A DNA stretch of 53,148 nt from assembly GCA_903886975.1 (NCBI GenBank), contig CAISOB010000113.1, positions 1 through 53,148 of the forward strand. Direction: 5' to 3'. The notes under the pieces are model-generated. The model saw only the letters and a list, made by a program, of their open reading frames with translations, did no database searches and was not told the origin of the DNA. This document shows, one piece after another, positions 36,745 to 46,188 of this stretch. Position 1 is the stretch's first letter. Each line of letters opens with the position of its first letter. This stretch comes from an uncultured beta proteobacterium. Lineage in GTDB: Bacteria > Pseudomonadota > Gammaproteobacteria > Burkholderiales > Rhodocyclaceae. Position numbers and translations under genes: made by a program.

Positions 36745-38637
36745 ATGATCATTGGCACCGCAGGCCACATCGACCACGGCAAGACGACGCTGGTGAAAGC
36801 GCTCACCGGCGTCGATACCGACCGCCTGCCGGAGGAGAAGGCCAGGGGAATCACACTCGATCTCGGCTACGCCTATACCGACGATGGACTGCTCGGCTAT
36901 GTCGATGTGCCCGGGCATGAAAAGCTGGTGCACACCATGCTCGCGGGGGCGACCGGTATCGATTTCCTGCTGCTCGTCGTGGCTGCCGACGATGGGCCGA
37001 TGCCGCAGACACGCGAGCATCTGGCCATCGCTTCGCTGCTCGGTATAGATCACGGCGCAATTGCGTTGACCAAGATCGATGCGGTCAGCGACGATCGCCT
37101 GGTGGCCGCGCAGGATGAAATCGCCACGCTGCTGAACGGCGGACGGCTCAGCCGGACGCCGATATTCCCGGTCGCCGCGACCCGTGGTGACGGCGTGCCC
37201 GCGCTGCGCGAGTACCTGCTCGCGGCCGCGCACGCCCAGGGTGAAACCCGGATTCAGGGCGGCTTCCGTCTGGCTATCGATCGGGCCTTCACCCTGCCGG
37301 GCATCGGTTTGATCGTCACCGGCACGGCGTTCTCCGGGCGCATCGCCATTGGCGACACGGTAGAACTTACGCCGCTCGGACGCAGCGCCCGGGTGCGCAG
37401 CCTGCATGTGCAGAATCAGCCGGCGCAACAAGGGCACGCCGGGCAGCGCATCGCCATCAATCTCGCCGGCGGCCTCGAGAAAGCGGAAATCGCGCGCGGC
37501 ATGTGGGTCGTTGCGCCCGGTCTGCACCGGCCGGTGCAAAGGTTTCAGTGCGAACTGAGCTCACTCGAGAGCCTGCGCCATTGGATGCCGGTGCATGTCC
37601 ACCTCGGCGCCGCCGATGTGACCGGACGGCTCGCGCTGCTCGAAGGTGAAGCCCTGGCCGCGGAGGCCGGCGGTCTTGCCGAAATCGTTCTCGACAAGCC
37701 GGTCGGCATCGTCGCCCACGACCGGTTCATTCTGCGCGACCAGTCCGCTCTCCGCACCGTCGGCGGCGGACGCGTGCTCGACATCTTTCCGCCGACGCGC
37801 CACAAGCGTTCGCCCGAACGCCTCGCCATGCTGCATCTGCTCGCCGACGAGGATCCGGCGCCGGCCTTGCACATGGCCTTGGGCCGGGAACCGGCCGGCG
37901 TTGATCTTGATCGCTACGCGGCCAACCGTAATCTCGGCGAGGCCGGCGCACTGTGGCAAGACCTCGGCCTCGTGATTGTCGAAGAGGCCGGCCGGCGCAG
38001 TGGTTTCTTGCCGGTCGCGTGGCAGGAACTTGGGGGGCGCCTCCTGGCAGCGCTGGCCGCCGAGCACGACAAGGCGCCCGAAATGATCGGCGTCGAGCGT
38101 GACCGTCTACGCCGTCTGACGCTGCCGGCTCTCGGACGCGCCGCCTTTGACCGCCTGGTCGCCGGTTTACAGGCCGACGGCCGCATCGCACAGACCGGCG
38201 GCTGGCTGCACCAGCCCGGGCATCGCGCGACGCTCTCGGCTATCGATGTGGAGCTCTGGCGCGCACTGCGTTCCCAGCATGATGCGGCGCCTTTCCAGCC
38301 GCCGCGAGTCCGCGATGTGGCGCGCGCGAGCGGTATTGCCGAAGAGAAGCTGCGCGCGCTGATGAAACGTCTGGCTCGCGTCGGACGAGTCTATCCGGTC
38401 GCGCTCGATCACTACTTCACCGCCGAGGCTGTGGCCGCTCTTGCCGCCCAGGTTGACGCGCTGTGCGCGCGCGAAGGCGAAGCGCGTGCCGCTGCCTTGC
38501 GCGATGCGATCGGCGGCGGCCGCAAGGTGGCGATCCAGATACTCGAATTTTTCGACCGCGTCGGTTACACTCGTCGCGTGCGTGATGCCCATGTCCTGCG
38601 CGAGCCGGGCGTGGTGCGCCAGTGGATCTTGCCGTGA
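36745..38637 (+). CDS. selB: Selenocysteine-specific elongation factor SelB
   Basis: A 630-residue GTPase that brings Sec-tRNA(Sec) to UGA codons marked by a SECIS hairpin. G1 [11 protein letters not shown] (residues 4-14), G3 DVPGHEK (54-60) and G4 TKID are intact. Residues 1-340 are the EF-Tu-like part; the rest contains the winged-helix domains that bind the SECIS, ending in a helix after [10 protein letters not shown]. The start ATG 36745 lies 32 bp after a REP element. It is followed 19 bp later by selC. Confidence 0.96.
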   Translation: MIIGTAGHIDHGKTTLVKALTGVDTDRLPEEKARGITLDLGYAYTDDGLLGYVDVPGHEKLVHTMLAGATGIDFLLLVVAADDGPMPQTREHLAIASLLGIDHGAIALTKIDAVSDDRLVAAQDEIATLLNGGRLSRTPIFPVAATRGDGVPALREYLLAAAHAQGETRIQGGFRLAIDRAFTLPGIGLIVTGTAFSGRIAIGDTVELTPLGRSARVRSLHVQNQPAQQGHAGQRIAINLAGGLEKAEIARGMWVVAPGLHRPVQRFQCELSSLESLRHWMPVHVHLGAADVTGRLALLEGEALAAEAGGLAEIVLDKPVGIVAHDRFILRDQSALRTVGGGRVLDIFPPTRHKRSPERLAMLHLLADEDPAPALHMALGREPAGVDLDRYAANRNLGEAGALWQDLGLVIVEEAGRRSGFLPVAWQELGGRLLAALAAEHDKAPEMIGVERDRLRRLTLPALGRAAFDRLVAGLQADGRIAQTGGWLHQPGHRATLSAIDVELWRALRSQHDAAPFQPPRVRDVARASGIAEEKLRALMKRLARVGRVYPVALDHYFTAEAVAALAAQVDALCAREGEARAAALRDAIGGGRKVAIQILEFFDRVGYTRRVRDAHVLREPGVVRQWILP

Positions 38638-38656
38638 GGGCCAGTCAATGAACAAC

Positions 38657-38749
38657 GGAAGAGGTCGTTCCCCGGTGGGGCGGCCGGTCTTCAAAACCGG
38701 CAGGGGTCGCCAAGCGGTCCCTGGTGGGTTCGACTCCCACTCTCTTCCG
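38657..38749 (+). tRNA. selC: tRNA-Sec (anticodon UCA)
   Basis: An eight-base-pair acceptor stem (GGAAGAGG / TCTCTTCC, last pair G-U), a 5-bp T-arm (GTGGG / CCCAC), a long variable arm (GGGG...CCC) and anticodon stem GCCGGT / ACCGGC with loop CTTCAAA. The anticodon TCA is at 38691-38693. The discriminator is G at 38749, followed by CCC rather than CCA, so the A must be added enzymatically. The 13-bp acceptor plus T stack is the bacterial tRNA-Sec hallmark. It lies 19 bp after selB, perhaps on the same transcript. Confidence 0.95.
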
Positions 38750-38763
38750 CCCGATTTGCCCTG

Positions 38764-39198
38764 ATGGCCTATACGCCGTTTCGCGGCAGCATCCCGGCCG
38801 ACCGCCTTTACGATACGCGCAGCGATATGTGGGTGCGCCGCGCGGGTGTGGAGGTGGTGATAGGCGCCACCAGTTTTGGCCTTTTTCTGGCCGGCACGCT
38901 GATCGCCTTTACCGCCAAGCCGCGCGGCGCCACGGTGGCCGTCGGCCGCGGACTCGGCACCGTGGAAAGCTCGAAGACAGTGCTGGCAGTGCATTCGCCG
39001 CTCTCGGTCGAGTTGCTTGCGATCAACGAGGCTGCCGAAGAACATCCGGGCATCATCAATGATGACCCGTACCATGCCGGCTGGATGGTGAGCGGCCGGG
39101 CGCTGGCCTGGTCGGAAGAAAGCGGCGCGCTGGTCGACGACCGCGCCTATATCGCCCACGTCAGGGCAATCGAACCCGACGCCGTGATCGCGCCATGA
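38764..39198 (+). CDS. GcvH-like lipoyl-carrier protein
   Basis: A 144-residue biotinyl/lipoyl-domain protein of the glycine-cleavage H type. The modified Lys71 is seen in GTVESSKTVLAVHSP, which aligns with the classical GcvH lipoyl loop. A C-terminal helical part with AYIAHVRAIEP differs from standard GcvH. No other glycine-cleavage gene is near. Lipoate-binding proteins of this shape occur in sulfur-oxidation systems (sHdr), but none of the hdr genes is present. It lies 14 bp after tRNA-Sec and overlaps the DsrE gene by four bases, so its function may be linked to sulfur or selenium handling. Confidence 0.8.
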   Translation: MAYTPFRGSIPADRLYDTRSDMWVRRAGVEVVIGATSFGLFLAGTLIAFTAKPRGATVAVGRGLGTVESSKTVLAVHSPLSVELLAINEAAEEHPGIINDDPYHAGWMVSGRALAWSEESGALVDDRAYIAHVRAIEPDAVIAP

Positions 39199-39563
39199 AT
39201 CGATTGGCCATCCTGCTCTGGGCGGCAAGCGCCGAGCAGCCCGACCTGTGTGCCGCTCCTTTCGTCTACGCCATGGCGGCGGCAGCGCTCGATGCGGAAG
39301 TGGAAATTCACTTCGCCGGCAAGTCGGTCAGATTGCTTGAGCAGGGCGTCGCCGAACGGGCACTGACGAGCGGCGGCAAGTCGCTCTACGCCTTCATGCA
39401 GGAAGCCTCAAAGCTGGGCGTCCGCTTCTTCGCGTGTTCGATGGCGCGCGTGCAATTTCTTCAGGGCGATGCCGTGCCGATCGAGGAGTTGAGCGGTGAT
39501 GCGGGCGCGACGGCCTTCATCGACAGAGCGCTCGACGCCGAGTGGCGGACACTCGTCTTCTGA
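39195..39563 (+). CDS. DsrE-family sulfur-carrier-like protein
   Basis: A 122-residue cytosolic protein. The family pattern is an Ala-rich N-terminus, a central AALDAEVEIHFAG strand, and the RFFACSMARVQFL segment, whose Cys81 matches the persulfide-carrying Cys of DsrE/TusD-type proteins. Four-base overlap with the lipoyl-carrier gene (ATGA at 39195-39198) indicates a paired function. It converges with a peptidase gene that ends 2 bp away. Whether the thiol carries sulfur or selenium cannot be judged from sequence. Confidence 0.8.
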   Translation: MNRLAILLWAASAEQPDLCAAPFVYAMAAAALDAEVEIHFAGKSVRLLEQGVAERALTSGGKSLYAFMQEASKLGVRFFACSMARVQFLQGDAVPIEELSGDAGATAFIDRALDAEWRTLVF

Positions 39564-39564
39564 T

Positions 39565-40344
39565 TTACCACTGCGGGCAGTGTGCGGCGAGATCTTTCAA
39601 GGTGTCGCGTGCCGCTCGGTAATCCGGGTATAGCTGCTCGACGATGGCCCAGAACCGCCGGCTGTGATTCATCTGGCGCAAGTGCGCGAGCTCGTGCGCG
39701 ACGACGTAGTCGATGATGTGCGGCGGAAAATGAATCAGCCGCCAGTTCAGGCGAATGCCGGTGTTCGTGCTGCAGCTGCCCCAGCGCATGCGCGCGGCGG
39801 AGAGCGTGAGCGGCGGCACGGCGACGCCGAGTTGCTGCGCGTAATGATCGAGGCGTTCGGCAAACATCGCGCGCGCTCTTTCGCGCAGGGCTTTTTCGAG
39901 CACACGCTTGGCGTCGGCCGGCGCACGCAGAAAGAGAGTGAGCACCGGCGCGCCATCGTGAGCGCTCTGTTCATTCCACAGCACGCGATTACTGCCGAGC
40001 GCGAGGCGGACGATGAGCTGTAAGCCGAGCAGCGGCACTTGCATGCCATCGGCGATCTTGAGCGCCTCAGGCCGGCGGCGGCTGCGCCACTCGTCGAGTT
40101 TCTTCGCCACCCATTCGCTGTGCTTGAGGATCAGCGCTTCGACTTCGGAGAGCGCGGCGCGGCGCGGCGCGCCGACGCGCAGGCCGCGGTGGTCTATCGA
40201 CAGGGCGATGGTGCGGCGCCGGGCGCGGCGCAGCACGTAAGGGACGATGCGGTCGCCGAGGGCGATGGTGCGCGGCGTTTCATCCGCCGCGAGCGGTTTC
40301 TCGTCGCCGAGCGGCAGTTCAGCTTGCCACGGCATGGTCGGCAT
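39565..40344 (-). CDS. YgjP-like (SprT-related) metallopeptidase
   Basis: A 259-residue cytosolic zinc-peptidase-like protein of the DUF45/YgjP family. The zinc motif HELAHLRQMNHSRRFW (about residues 218-233) provides two His and a Glu, with a further His at the second group. Conserved upstream parts are MRWGSCSTNTGIRLNWRLIHFP and the VDYVVAHE strand. The start overlaps the plsC end by 26 bp; an ATG three codons later is equally possible. Function in vivo is not known for most members. Confidence 0.88.
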   Translation of the reverse strand: MPTMPWQAELPLGDEKPLAADETPRTIALGDRIVPYVLRRARRRTIALSIDHRGLRVGAPRRAALSEVEALILKHSEWVAKKLDEWRSRRRPEALKIADGMQVPLLGLQLIVRLALGSNRVLWNEQSAHDGAPVLTLFLRAPADAKRVLEKALRERARAMFAERLDHYAQQLGVAVPPLTLSAARMRWGSCSTNTGIRLNWRLIHFPPHIIDYVVAHELAHLRQMNHSRRFWAIVEQLYPDYRAARDTLKDLAAHCPQW

Positions 40345-41053
40345 CAGTCTGCGGCGAGATGCGGCGCATCTCGGCTTCTACCCACCGCTCGGCGAGCGTC
40401 GTGATTTCGTCGGCGCTCTTGCCGGCGGGGTCGATCGGCGGGCCGATGCTGACCGTGATCATGCCCGGCTTCTTGACGAAGGCGTTGCGCGCCCAGAACT
40501 CGCCGGCGTTGTGCGCGACCGGTACGGCGAGAACGCCGGCGCTGACGGCAAGGTGCGCGCCGCCAGCCTTGAAGCGCCGCGTCTGCCCCGGTGCGATACG
40601 CGTGCCCTCGGGAAAGATCACCACCCAATAGCCGGCCTTGAGGCGCTCGCAGCCCTGGTCGATGACCTGGCGCAGCGCGTCCTTGCCGGCCTGGCGATCG
40701 ATCGAGATCATCTTGACGGCGATGAACGCCCAACCGAGGAAGGGAATCATCATCAATGATTTTTTGAGCACAAAGACGAGCGGCGGAAAGATCGCCTGCA
40801 GCGCTACCGTTTCCCACGCCGACTGGTGCTTGGAAAGAATCACCGATGGCGCCGAGGGGATGTTGTCGCGGCCGATGACCTGGTAATGCAGGCCGAGAAC
40901 CGAGCGGCAAAGGAACATGAACAGGCGATACCAGACGGCGATGATCGCGAAGCGCAGGCGCATCGGGTAAGCGACGGTGACGAGGAGTGCGGCCGGGGCC
41001 GTGATCAGGATGGAAAGCGGAGCGAAGAGCAGTGACCGGATCAGCGCAATCAT
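40319..41053 (-). CDS. plsC: 1-acylglycerol-3-phosphate O-acyltransferase (PlsC family)
   Basis: A 244-residue membrane-associated enzyme that acylates lysophosphatidate, a step in phospholipid synthesis. A hydrophobic N-terminal segment precedes motif I, KHQSAWE, in which the normal acidic Asp is replaced by Glu. Motif III FPEGTR is present. The start overlaps the gmhB stop by four bases (ATGA). The position after gmhB and glyS is the usual betaproteobacterial order. Confidence 0.92.
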   Translation of the reverse strand: MIALIRSLLFAPLSILITAPAALLVTVAYPMRLRFAIIAVWYRLFMFLCRSVLGLHYQVIGRDNIPSAPSVILSKHQSAWETVALQAIFPPLVFVLKKSLMMIPFLGWAFIAVKMISIDRQAGKDALRQVIDQGCERLKAGYWVVIFPEGTRIAPGQTRRFKAGGAHLAVSAGVLAVPVAHNAGEFWARNAFVKKPGMITVSIGPPIDPAGKSADEITTLAERWVEAEMRRISPQTDADHAVAS

Positions 41054-41586
41054 GAATGCAGCAGATGCTCGACGACCGCGGTGAGATCAGCGAAAACCAG
41101 TGTGCCTTCGGGTATGTCGTTCTCGGCGCGCGTCGCCTCGCCCTTGCCGGTCAGGACCAGCACCGGTTGCGCGCCGGCTGCCGCAGCGGCCTGCAGGTCG
41201 CGCTGCGAATCGCCGACGGCGAAGACGCCGGCGAGGCTGGTGTTGAAACACGAACTGATGCGCTCGAACATGCCGGGCCTGGGTTTGCGGCAAGTGCAAT
41301 TGGTGTCGGCCGAATGCGGGCAGTAGAACACCGCATCGATGCGCCCGCCGACCGCCTGCACGGCACGGTGCATCTTGCTGTGCATGGCGTTGAGCGTCTC
41401 CATGTCAAAGAGACCGCGGCCGATGCCCGACTGGTTGGTGGCGACCACGACGTGATAGCCGGCCTGGGTCAGCTTGGCGATCGCCTCGAGGCTGCCCGGC
41501 ATGGCTTTCCATTCGGCCGGCGATTTGACGAAATGCTCGGATTCGTAATTGATGACGCCGTCGCGGTCGAGAATAACGAGTTTCAT
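41050..41586 (-). CDS. gmhB: D-glycero-beta-D-manno-heptose-1,7-bisphosphate 7-phosphatase
   Basis: A 178-residue HAD-superfamily phosphatase of ADP-heptose synthesis for lipopolysaccharide core. The nucleophile motif LDRDGVIN lies at residues 5-12. The zinc-binding loop [18 protein letters not shown] (about 107-124) is the GmhB signature. The C-terminal [10 protein letters not shown] supplies the acidic metal ligands. Overlaps of four bases with glyS upstream and plsC downstream show one operon. Confidence 0.95.
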   Translation of the reverse strand: MKLVILDRDGVINYESEHFVKSPAEWKAMPGSLEAIAKLTQAGYHVVVATNQSGIGRGLFDMETLNAMHSKMHRAVQAVGGRIDAVFYCPHSADTNCTCRKPRPGMFERISSCFNTSLAGVFAVGDSQRDLQAAAAAGAQPVLVLTGKGEATRAENDIPEGTLVFADLTAVVEHLLHS

Positions 41587-43658
41587 ACGCCCAGTTTCGA
41601 AATGTCGGCTACCGCGTTGAGTTGATCATACAGCGCCTTGAGCAGGCCAAGACGATTGTCGCGTAAACCCAAATCATCGACGTTGACCATCACCTTGTCA
41701 AAAAATTGATCGACTTCGGCGCGCACTGAGGCGAGCGCCTTGAGCGCGTCGGCATAGTCCTGCCGCTCGACATGCGCCTTGACGACGGGAGCCAGCGCCT
41801 GCACGCGGGCGTAAAGCGCTTTCTCGGCGTCCTCGACAAGCAGCTTGGCGGCGGGCGCGGGAATCGCACCCGTCGCCTTCTTGAGGATATTGCCGATGCG
41901 CTTGTTGGCTGCGGCCAGTGCCAGCGCTTCCGGCAGTTGCAGGAAGTCGCGCACGGCGGCGAGTTTGGCGGGGACCAGGTCGATGCGGGAAGGCCGTTGC
42001 GTCAGGACCGCTTCAATCACATCCTGGACGTGAGCAGCCTCGCGCAGCAGGCCGCGCAGCCGTTCGAAGAAGAAGTCCTCGAGCTGCGCCGGAATCCCGT
42101 CAGGTAAAGCGAGCAATCCGGGCGGGAACCCCGCGCCGGCATCGCGCAGCAGTTCGCGCAGATCGAGCGGCAAGGGCGTTTCCATCAGGATGCGCAGCAC
42201 GCCGAGCGCGGCGCGGCGCAGGCCGAATGGATCCTTGTCGCCGGTCGGCACCTGGCCGATACCGAAGAAACCAACGAGCGCGTCGAGTTTATCGGCGAGC
42301 GCGGCGGCGCAGGCGATAGCCCCCTGCGGCAGGGCTTCGCCGGAGAAGCGCGGCTGATAATGGGCTTGCACGGCGTCGGCCACGGCGGCGTTCTCGCCGT
42401 CGTGCAGCGCGTAGTAGCGGCCCATGATGCCCTGCAGCTCGGGGAATTCGCCGACCATATCGGTGGACAGGTCGGCCTTGGCGAGACGTGCCGCGCGGGC
42501 GGCCAGCTCGCTGTCGGCGCCAAGGCGCAGAGCGATTTTGCGGGCCAGCGCTTCGAGCCGCTCGGCGCGTTGCAACAGCGTCCCGAGCTTGTTGTGATAA
42601 ACGATGCTGCCCAGTCTTTCGACGCGCGAAGCGAGCGTTTGCTTGCGGTCCTGGTTGTAGAAGAAGCGCGCGTCCGAGAGGCGCGGGCGAACGACGCGGG
42701 CGTTGCCGCCGATGATATGGCGCGGATCGGCGACTTCCATGTTGGAGACGATCAGGAATTTGTTGAGCAGCTTGCCGGCCTTGTCGAGCAGCGGAAAATA
42801 CTTCTGGTTCTGCTGCATGGTCAGGATCAGACACTCCTGTGGCACTTCGAGGTACTCGGACTCGAATTCGCCGACATAGACCGCCGGCCATTCGACCAGC
42901 GCCGTAACTTCGTCGAGCAGGCCGTCGGCCGGATTGAGGCGGGCGGCGAGCCTGGCGGCTTGGGCGTCGAGTTGCATGGCGATTGCGGCGCGCCGCTCGC
43001 CGAACGAGACGATGACCTTGCCGGCCCTGAGTTTGCCGGCATACTCGGTGGCGCTGCCGATGACGATCTCGCCGCTCGAGAGAAAGCGGTGGCCGAGCGT
43101 GGTCTTGCCGCTCGAAAGGCCGAACATCTCGCCGGCAATGACACGGCTGCCGTGCAGCAGGATCAGGCCATGCACCGGGCGGACGAACTGGTAATCGGTA
43201 TCGCCCCAGCGCATCAGCTTCTGGATTGGCAGTTTCTTCAGCGCCTGCGCGACGATGTCGGCGAGATGCGCATCAAGGCTTTCACCTTTCTTTTCACTGC
43301 GCACGACGAAGTATTCGCCTTTGGCATCGGCTTCGCGCTGCAAATCGGCGAACACGACGCCGGCCGAGCGCATGAAGCCTTCGAGCGCTTTGCTCGGTTT
43401 GCCGGACGCGTCGAGCCCGCTACTGACCGCCGGGCCTTTCTTCTCGATCACACGGTCGCGCTGCCGCTCGCCGATGCCGGTCACCGTGAGCGCCAGGCGG
43501 CGCGGCGTGGCGTAGGGCGTGCAGACACTGTCGGGAGAGGCGAAAGCCTGTTCCTTGAGCGCGGCGAAAACCGAAGCGGCGAACGATTCGGATAGGGCTT
43601 TGAGCGATTTGGGCGGCAGCTCTTCGGTGCGCAGCTCGATCAGCAGGGTCTCGTTCAT
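41583..43658 (-). CDS. glyS: Glycyl-tRNA synthetase beta subunit
   Basis: A 691-residue subunit of the heterotetrameric alpha2-beta2 glycyl-tRNA synthetase. It opens with [20 protein letters not shown], the near-invariant start of GlyS, so ATG 43658 is chosen; the longer frame upstream lies inside glyQ. The TRP(L/V)-like PVHGLI region, [14 protein letters not shown] and a C-terminal anticodon-binding (DALR-like) region with DKVMVNVDD are present. It overlaps glyQ by four bases. Confidence 0.97.
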   Translation of the reverse strand: MNETLLIELRTEELPPKSLKALSESFAASVFAALKEQAFASPDSVCTPYATPRRLALTVTGIGERQRDRVIEKKGPAVSSGLDASGKPSKALEGFMRSAGVVFADLQREADAKGEYFVVRSEKKGESLDAHLADIVAQALKKLPIQKLMRWGDTDYQFVRPVHGLILLHGSRVIAGEMFGLSSGKTTLGHRFLSSGEIVIGSATEYAGKLRAGKVIVSFGERRAAIAMQLDAQAARLAARLNPADGLLDEVTALVEWPAVYVGEFESEYLEVPQECLILTMQQNQKYFPLLDKAGKLLNKFLIVSNMEVADPRHIIGGNARVVRPRLSDARFFYNQDRKQTLASRVERLGSIVYHNKLGTLLQRAERLEALARKIALRLGADSELAARAARLAKADLSTDMVGEFPELQGIMGRYYALHDGENAAVADAVQAHYQPRFSGEALPQGAIACAAALADKLDALVGFFGIGQVPTGDKDPFGLRRAALGVLRILMETPLPLDLRELLRDAGAGFPPGLLALPDGIPAQLEDFFFERLRGLLREAAHVQDVIEAVLTQRPSRIDLVPAKLAAVRDFLQLPEALALAAANKRIGNILKKATGAIPAPAAKLLVEDAEKALYARVQALAPVVKAHVERQDYADALKALASVRAEVDQFFDKVMVNVDDLGLRDNRLGLLKALYDQLNAVADISKLGV

Positions 43659-44560
43659 TTCGCTTCCCCCGCGGCGGCGGTCTTGCCCATCGGAAATCCC
43701 AGCGCTTCGCGCGAGTTGTAGTAGGACTGCGCCACTTCGCGCGCCAGGGCGCGCACGCGGCCGATGTAGGCGGCGCGCTCGGTGACCGAGATGGCGCCGT
43801 GCGCGTCGAGCATGTTGAAGCAGTGCGAACATTTCATGACCTGCTCGAATGCCGGCAGCGCGAGGGAGAGGCCCATCAGGCGCTTGGCTTCGGATTCGTG
43901 GTCGGAAAAATGGCGGAACAGCATCTCGACGTTGGAGTGCTCGAAATTGTATTTCGACTGCTCGACTTCGTTCTGGTGATAGACGTCGCCGTAAGTCACC
44001 CGATAACCCGGGCCCTCGGCCCAGACCAGGTCATAGACATTTTCGACGCCCTGCAGATACATCGCCAGGCGCTCGAGGCCGTAAGTGATTTCGCCGAGCA
44101 CCGGTTTGCAGGTCAGCGAGCCGACTTCCTGGAAGTAGGTGAACTGCGTCACCTCCATGCCGTCGAGCCAGACTTCCCAGCCGAGGCCCCAGGCGCCGAG
44201 CGTCGGCGATTCCCAGTCGTCCTCGACGAAGCGGATGTCGTGCTCCTGCAAATTGATGCCGAGCGCCTCGAGCGATTGCAGGTAGAGTTCCTGAATGTTC
44301 GCCGGGGAGGGCTTCAAGACCACCTGATATTGGTAGTAATGCTGCAGGCGGTTCGGGTTCTCGCCATAACGGCCGTCCTTGGGGCGACGCGAAGGCTGCA
44401 CGAAAGCGGCGTTCCACGGTTCGGGGCCGATGGCGCGCAAGAAGGTCGCGGTGTGGAACGTACCCGCGCCGACCTCGATGTCGTAAGGCTGGAGCAGCGC
44501 ACATCCCTGCTTGTCCCAGAAACTCTGGAGACGCAGGATGACTTCCTGAAAGGTTGGCAT
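43655..44560 (-). CDS. glyQ: Glycyl-tRNA synthetase alpha subunit
   Basis: A 301-residue class II synthetase subunit that holds the aminoacylation site. It begins with [25 protein letters not shown], a hallmark of GlyQ. Further motifs are [43 protein letters not shown] and [20 protein letters not shown]. The length is standard. A REP-like element lies upstream within 80 bp. Confidence 0.97.
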   Translation of the reverse strand: MPTFQEVILRLQSFWDKQGCALLQPYDIEVGAGTFHTATFLRAIGPEPWNAAFVQPSRRPKDGRYGENPNRLQHYYQYQVVLKPSPANIQELYLQSLEALGINLQEHDIRFVEDDWESPTLGAWGLGWEVWLDGMEVTQFTYFQEVGSLTCKPVLGEITYGLERLAMYLQGVENVYDLVWAEGPGYRVTYGDVYHQNEVEQSKYNFEHSNVEMLFRHFSDHESEAKRLMGLSLALPAFEQVMKCSHCFNMLDAHGAISVTERAAYIGRVRALAREVAQSYYNSREALGFPMGKTAAAGEAK

Positions 44561-44635
44561 GAAAAGCTTCGTCTTGGCTGGAGAAGCCGGATTTTACTAG
44601 GTTTTTGCCGTCACGAGAACGCTTGACGCTGCACC

Positions 44636-44725
44636 GTCATTCCGGCGAACGCCGGAATCTGACCGAAAGGGAATGCAGAGCCAGTGCGGGCTGACGCCGG
44701 ACACCGGCGTTCGCCGGTGTGACGG
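44636..44725. repeat. REP-like paired-hairpin element, copy 5
   Basis: The left arm is GTCATTCCGGCGAACGCCGGAAT; the right arm is ACACCGGCGTTCGCCGGTGTGACGG, with a longer, unrelated spacer. Lies between the mutarotase and glyQ genes. Confidence 0.85.
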
Positions 44726-44755
44726 CTTATTTGACGTTTCCTCGGATCCTGTTGC

Positions 44756-45676
44756 TCAGTACGACAATGTCATCGACGTCCGATATCTTCCACCGGGCGG
44801 CAGGGTCACGGCGAAATCGGCGAAATCCCCGCGTTCGACGCAGATGTAGCCGACGTGGTTGCCTTCGCCGAGGTCGGCCATGTTCTTGTCGTTGGTCCAG
44901 GCGTTCCATACCACTGCGCCGCGGCTTGCCGAATCGATGTTGATTTGTCCGTCGGCGCTAGTGATCGTCTGGCGCGCGGGGACGTCGAGGTAAACGCGGT
45001 CGGTCACGGCGCTGATCGTCACGTCGCCGTGCTGCGGTTTGCGCGTGAAGTTGTCGACCTTGTCGATGTAGGTCGTTCCGTCGAGGCCGGCAACGCGTAC
45101 CTTGGCGACATCCGGCACGGCGAAATAGGTATGGAAGGCGAAAGCGAACGGCGCCGTGTCGGTGCCGCGGTTTTCCGCCGCGATGGACAGTTTGAGTTCG
45201 CTGCCGACGACGACTTCGAGCTTGAAGGCGAAGGCGTGCGGCCACATCGCCGAGACGGACGCGTCGCCGGCGAGCTCAAGCACCAGGCGGGTCGAGCCGG
45301 TGTTCTGCTTTTCGGCGGCGATCACGGTCCATGGCATGTTGCGGGCAAAGCCGTGCAAGGTCTTGCCGTCGGGTCCCGGTCCGAACCACGGCAGGCACAG
45401 CGGAATTCCGCCGCGAATCGGCTTGCCGGCTTCAAGCACACACTTGGGCGAAAGCCACAGCATTTCGCGCTGGCCGGCCGGACGGAAGGCCATCAGGTGC
45501 GCCCCCTGCAAGGCAATGACCGCACGCCCGAGCGCGTTGTCGGCGACGAGCATCGGCAGCGGCGGATTTCCCGCGAGATGCAATGCCGGGAAAAGCTCGG
45601 TCGAATTGACGATGCGGATACCGGCGGCTTCGAGGCGCTCGGCGGAAAGGGATGACGCTGCGGACTGGATTGGCAT
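44756..45676 (-). CDS. D-hexose-6-phosphate mutarotase (YeaD/galactose mutarotase-like)
   Basis: A 306-residue protein with the beta-sandwich aldose-epimerase fold. Conserved positions include RGGIPLCLPWFGPG, HGFARNMPWTV, the catalytic His in FAFHTYFAV, and a late YICVERGDF with the Glu. The combination matches glucose-6-phosphate 1-epimerases. A GGAGACC site stands before ATG 45676. It lies apart from any sugar operon. Confidence 0.9.
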   Translation of the reverse strand: MPIQSAASSLSAERLEAAGIRIVNSTELFPALHLAGNPPLPMLVADNALGRAVIALQGAHLMAFRPAGQREMLWLSPKCVLEAGKPIRGGIPLCLPWFGPGPDGKTLHGFARNMPWTVIAAEKQNTGSTRLVLELAGDASVSAMWPHAFAFKLEVVVGSELKLSIAAENRGTDTAPFAFAFHTYFAVPDVAKVRVAGLDGTTYIDKVDNFTRKPQHGDVTISAVTDRVYLDVPARQTITSADGQINIDSASRGAVVWNAWTNDKNMADLGEGNHVGYICVERGDFADFAVTLPPGGRYRTSMTLSY

Positions 45677-45738
45677 AGGGGTCTCCTGCGGAACGTTGTA
45701 ATTGTTAGTGAAAGTTTGGAATGCGGTTGTTCGCGCGG

Positions 45739-46164
45739 CTACTGCACCGCCGCGCCGGCCAGACTCTTTTTGCGCGTGAGAAAATCCCGGAAGCCGTAAT
45801 CGTCCTTGAGAATATGTTCAAGCAGCCAGGATTTCAGGAATTTCATGGTGTCCATTTCAAGACGCAGGCCGCCTTCCTCGTAGGACTTCTGCAACTGGAA
45901 TATTGTGTCGATCATCGCTTCGTGCAAGGCCATGTGGCCGTCCAACTGCACATAGCCTTCGTCACGCATGATCGTCTCTTCGTGGCGGAAATGCGATTCC
46001 GTGTAGCTGACCAGCTGATTCAATACCCTGGCGATCGCCTGCTGCTTGCGGGCTTGCAGCCACTGGCTGTGAAAGGCGTTGATCAGGCGAAACAACTCTT
46101 CATGTTCGCTATCGATGAGGTCGTTGCCGATCGAATACTGATCGGACCAAGAGAGGAGTGCCAT
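45739..46164 (-). CDS. Bacteriohemerythrin
   Basis: A 141-residue di-iron oxygen-binding protein with a four-helix bundle. Probable iron ligands are His21, His58, Glu62, His77, His81, His117 and Asp121 or Asp122, following the HxxxE and HxxxH spacing of the family. Hemerythrins bind or deliver oxygen and occur in microaerobic or motile bacteria. A GAGAGGAG site precedes ATG 46164. It is a single-domain protein, not linked to a signalling domain, and its neighbours give no hint. Confidence 0.93.
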   Translation of the reverse strand: MALLSWSDQYSIGNDLIDSEHEELFRLINAFHSQWLQARKQQAIARVLNQLVSYTESHFRHEETIMRDEGYVQLDGHMALHEAMIDTIFQLQKSYEEGGLRLEMDTMKFLKSWLLEHILKDDYGFRDFLTRKKSLAGAAVQ

Positions 46165-46188
46165 GGTGCCGTACCACCGCGGGGGGAT

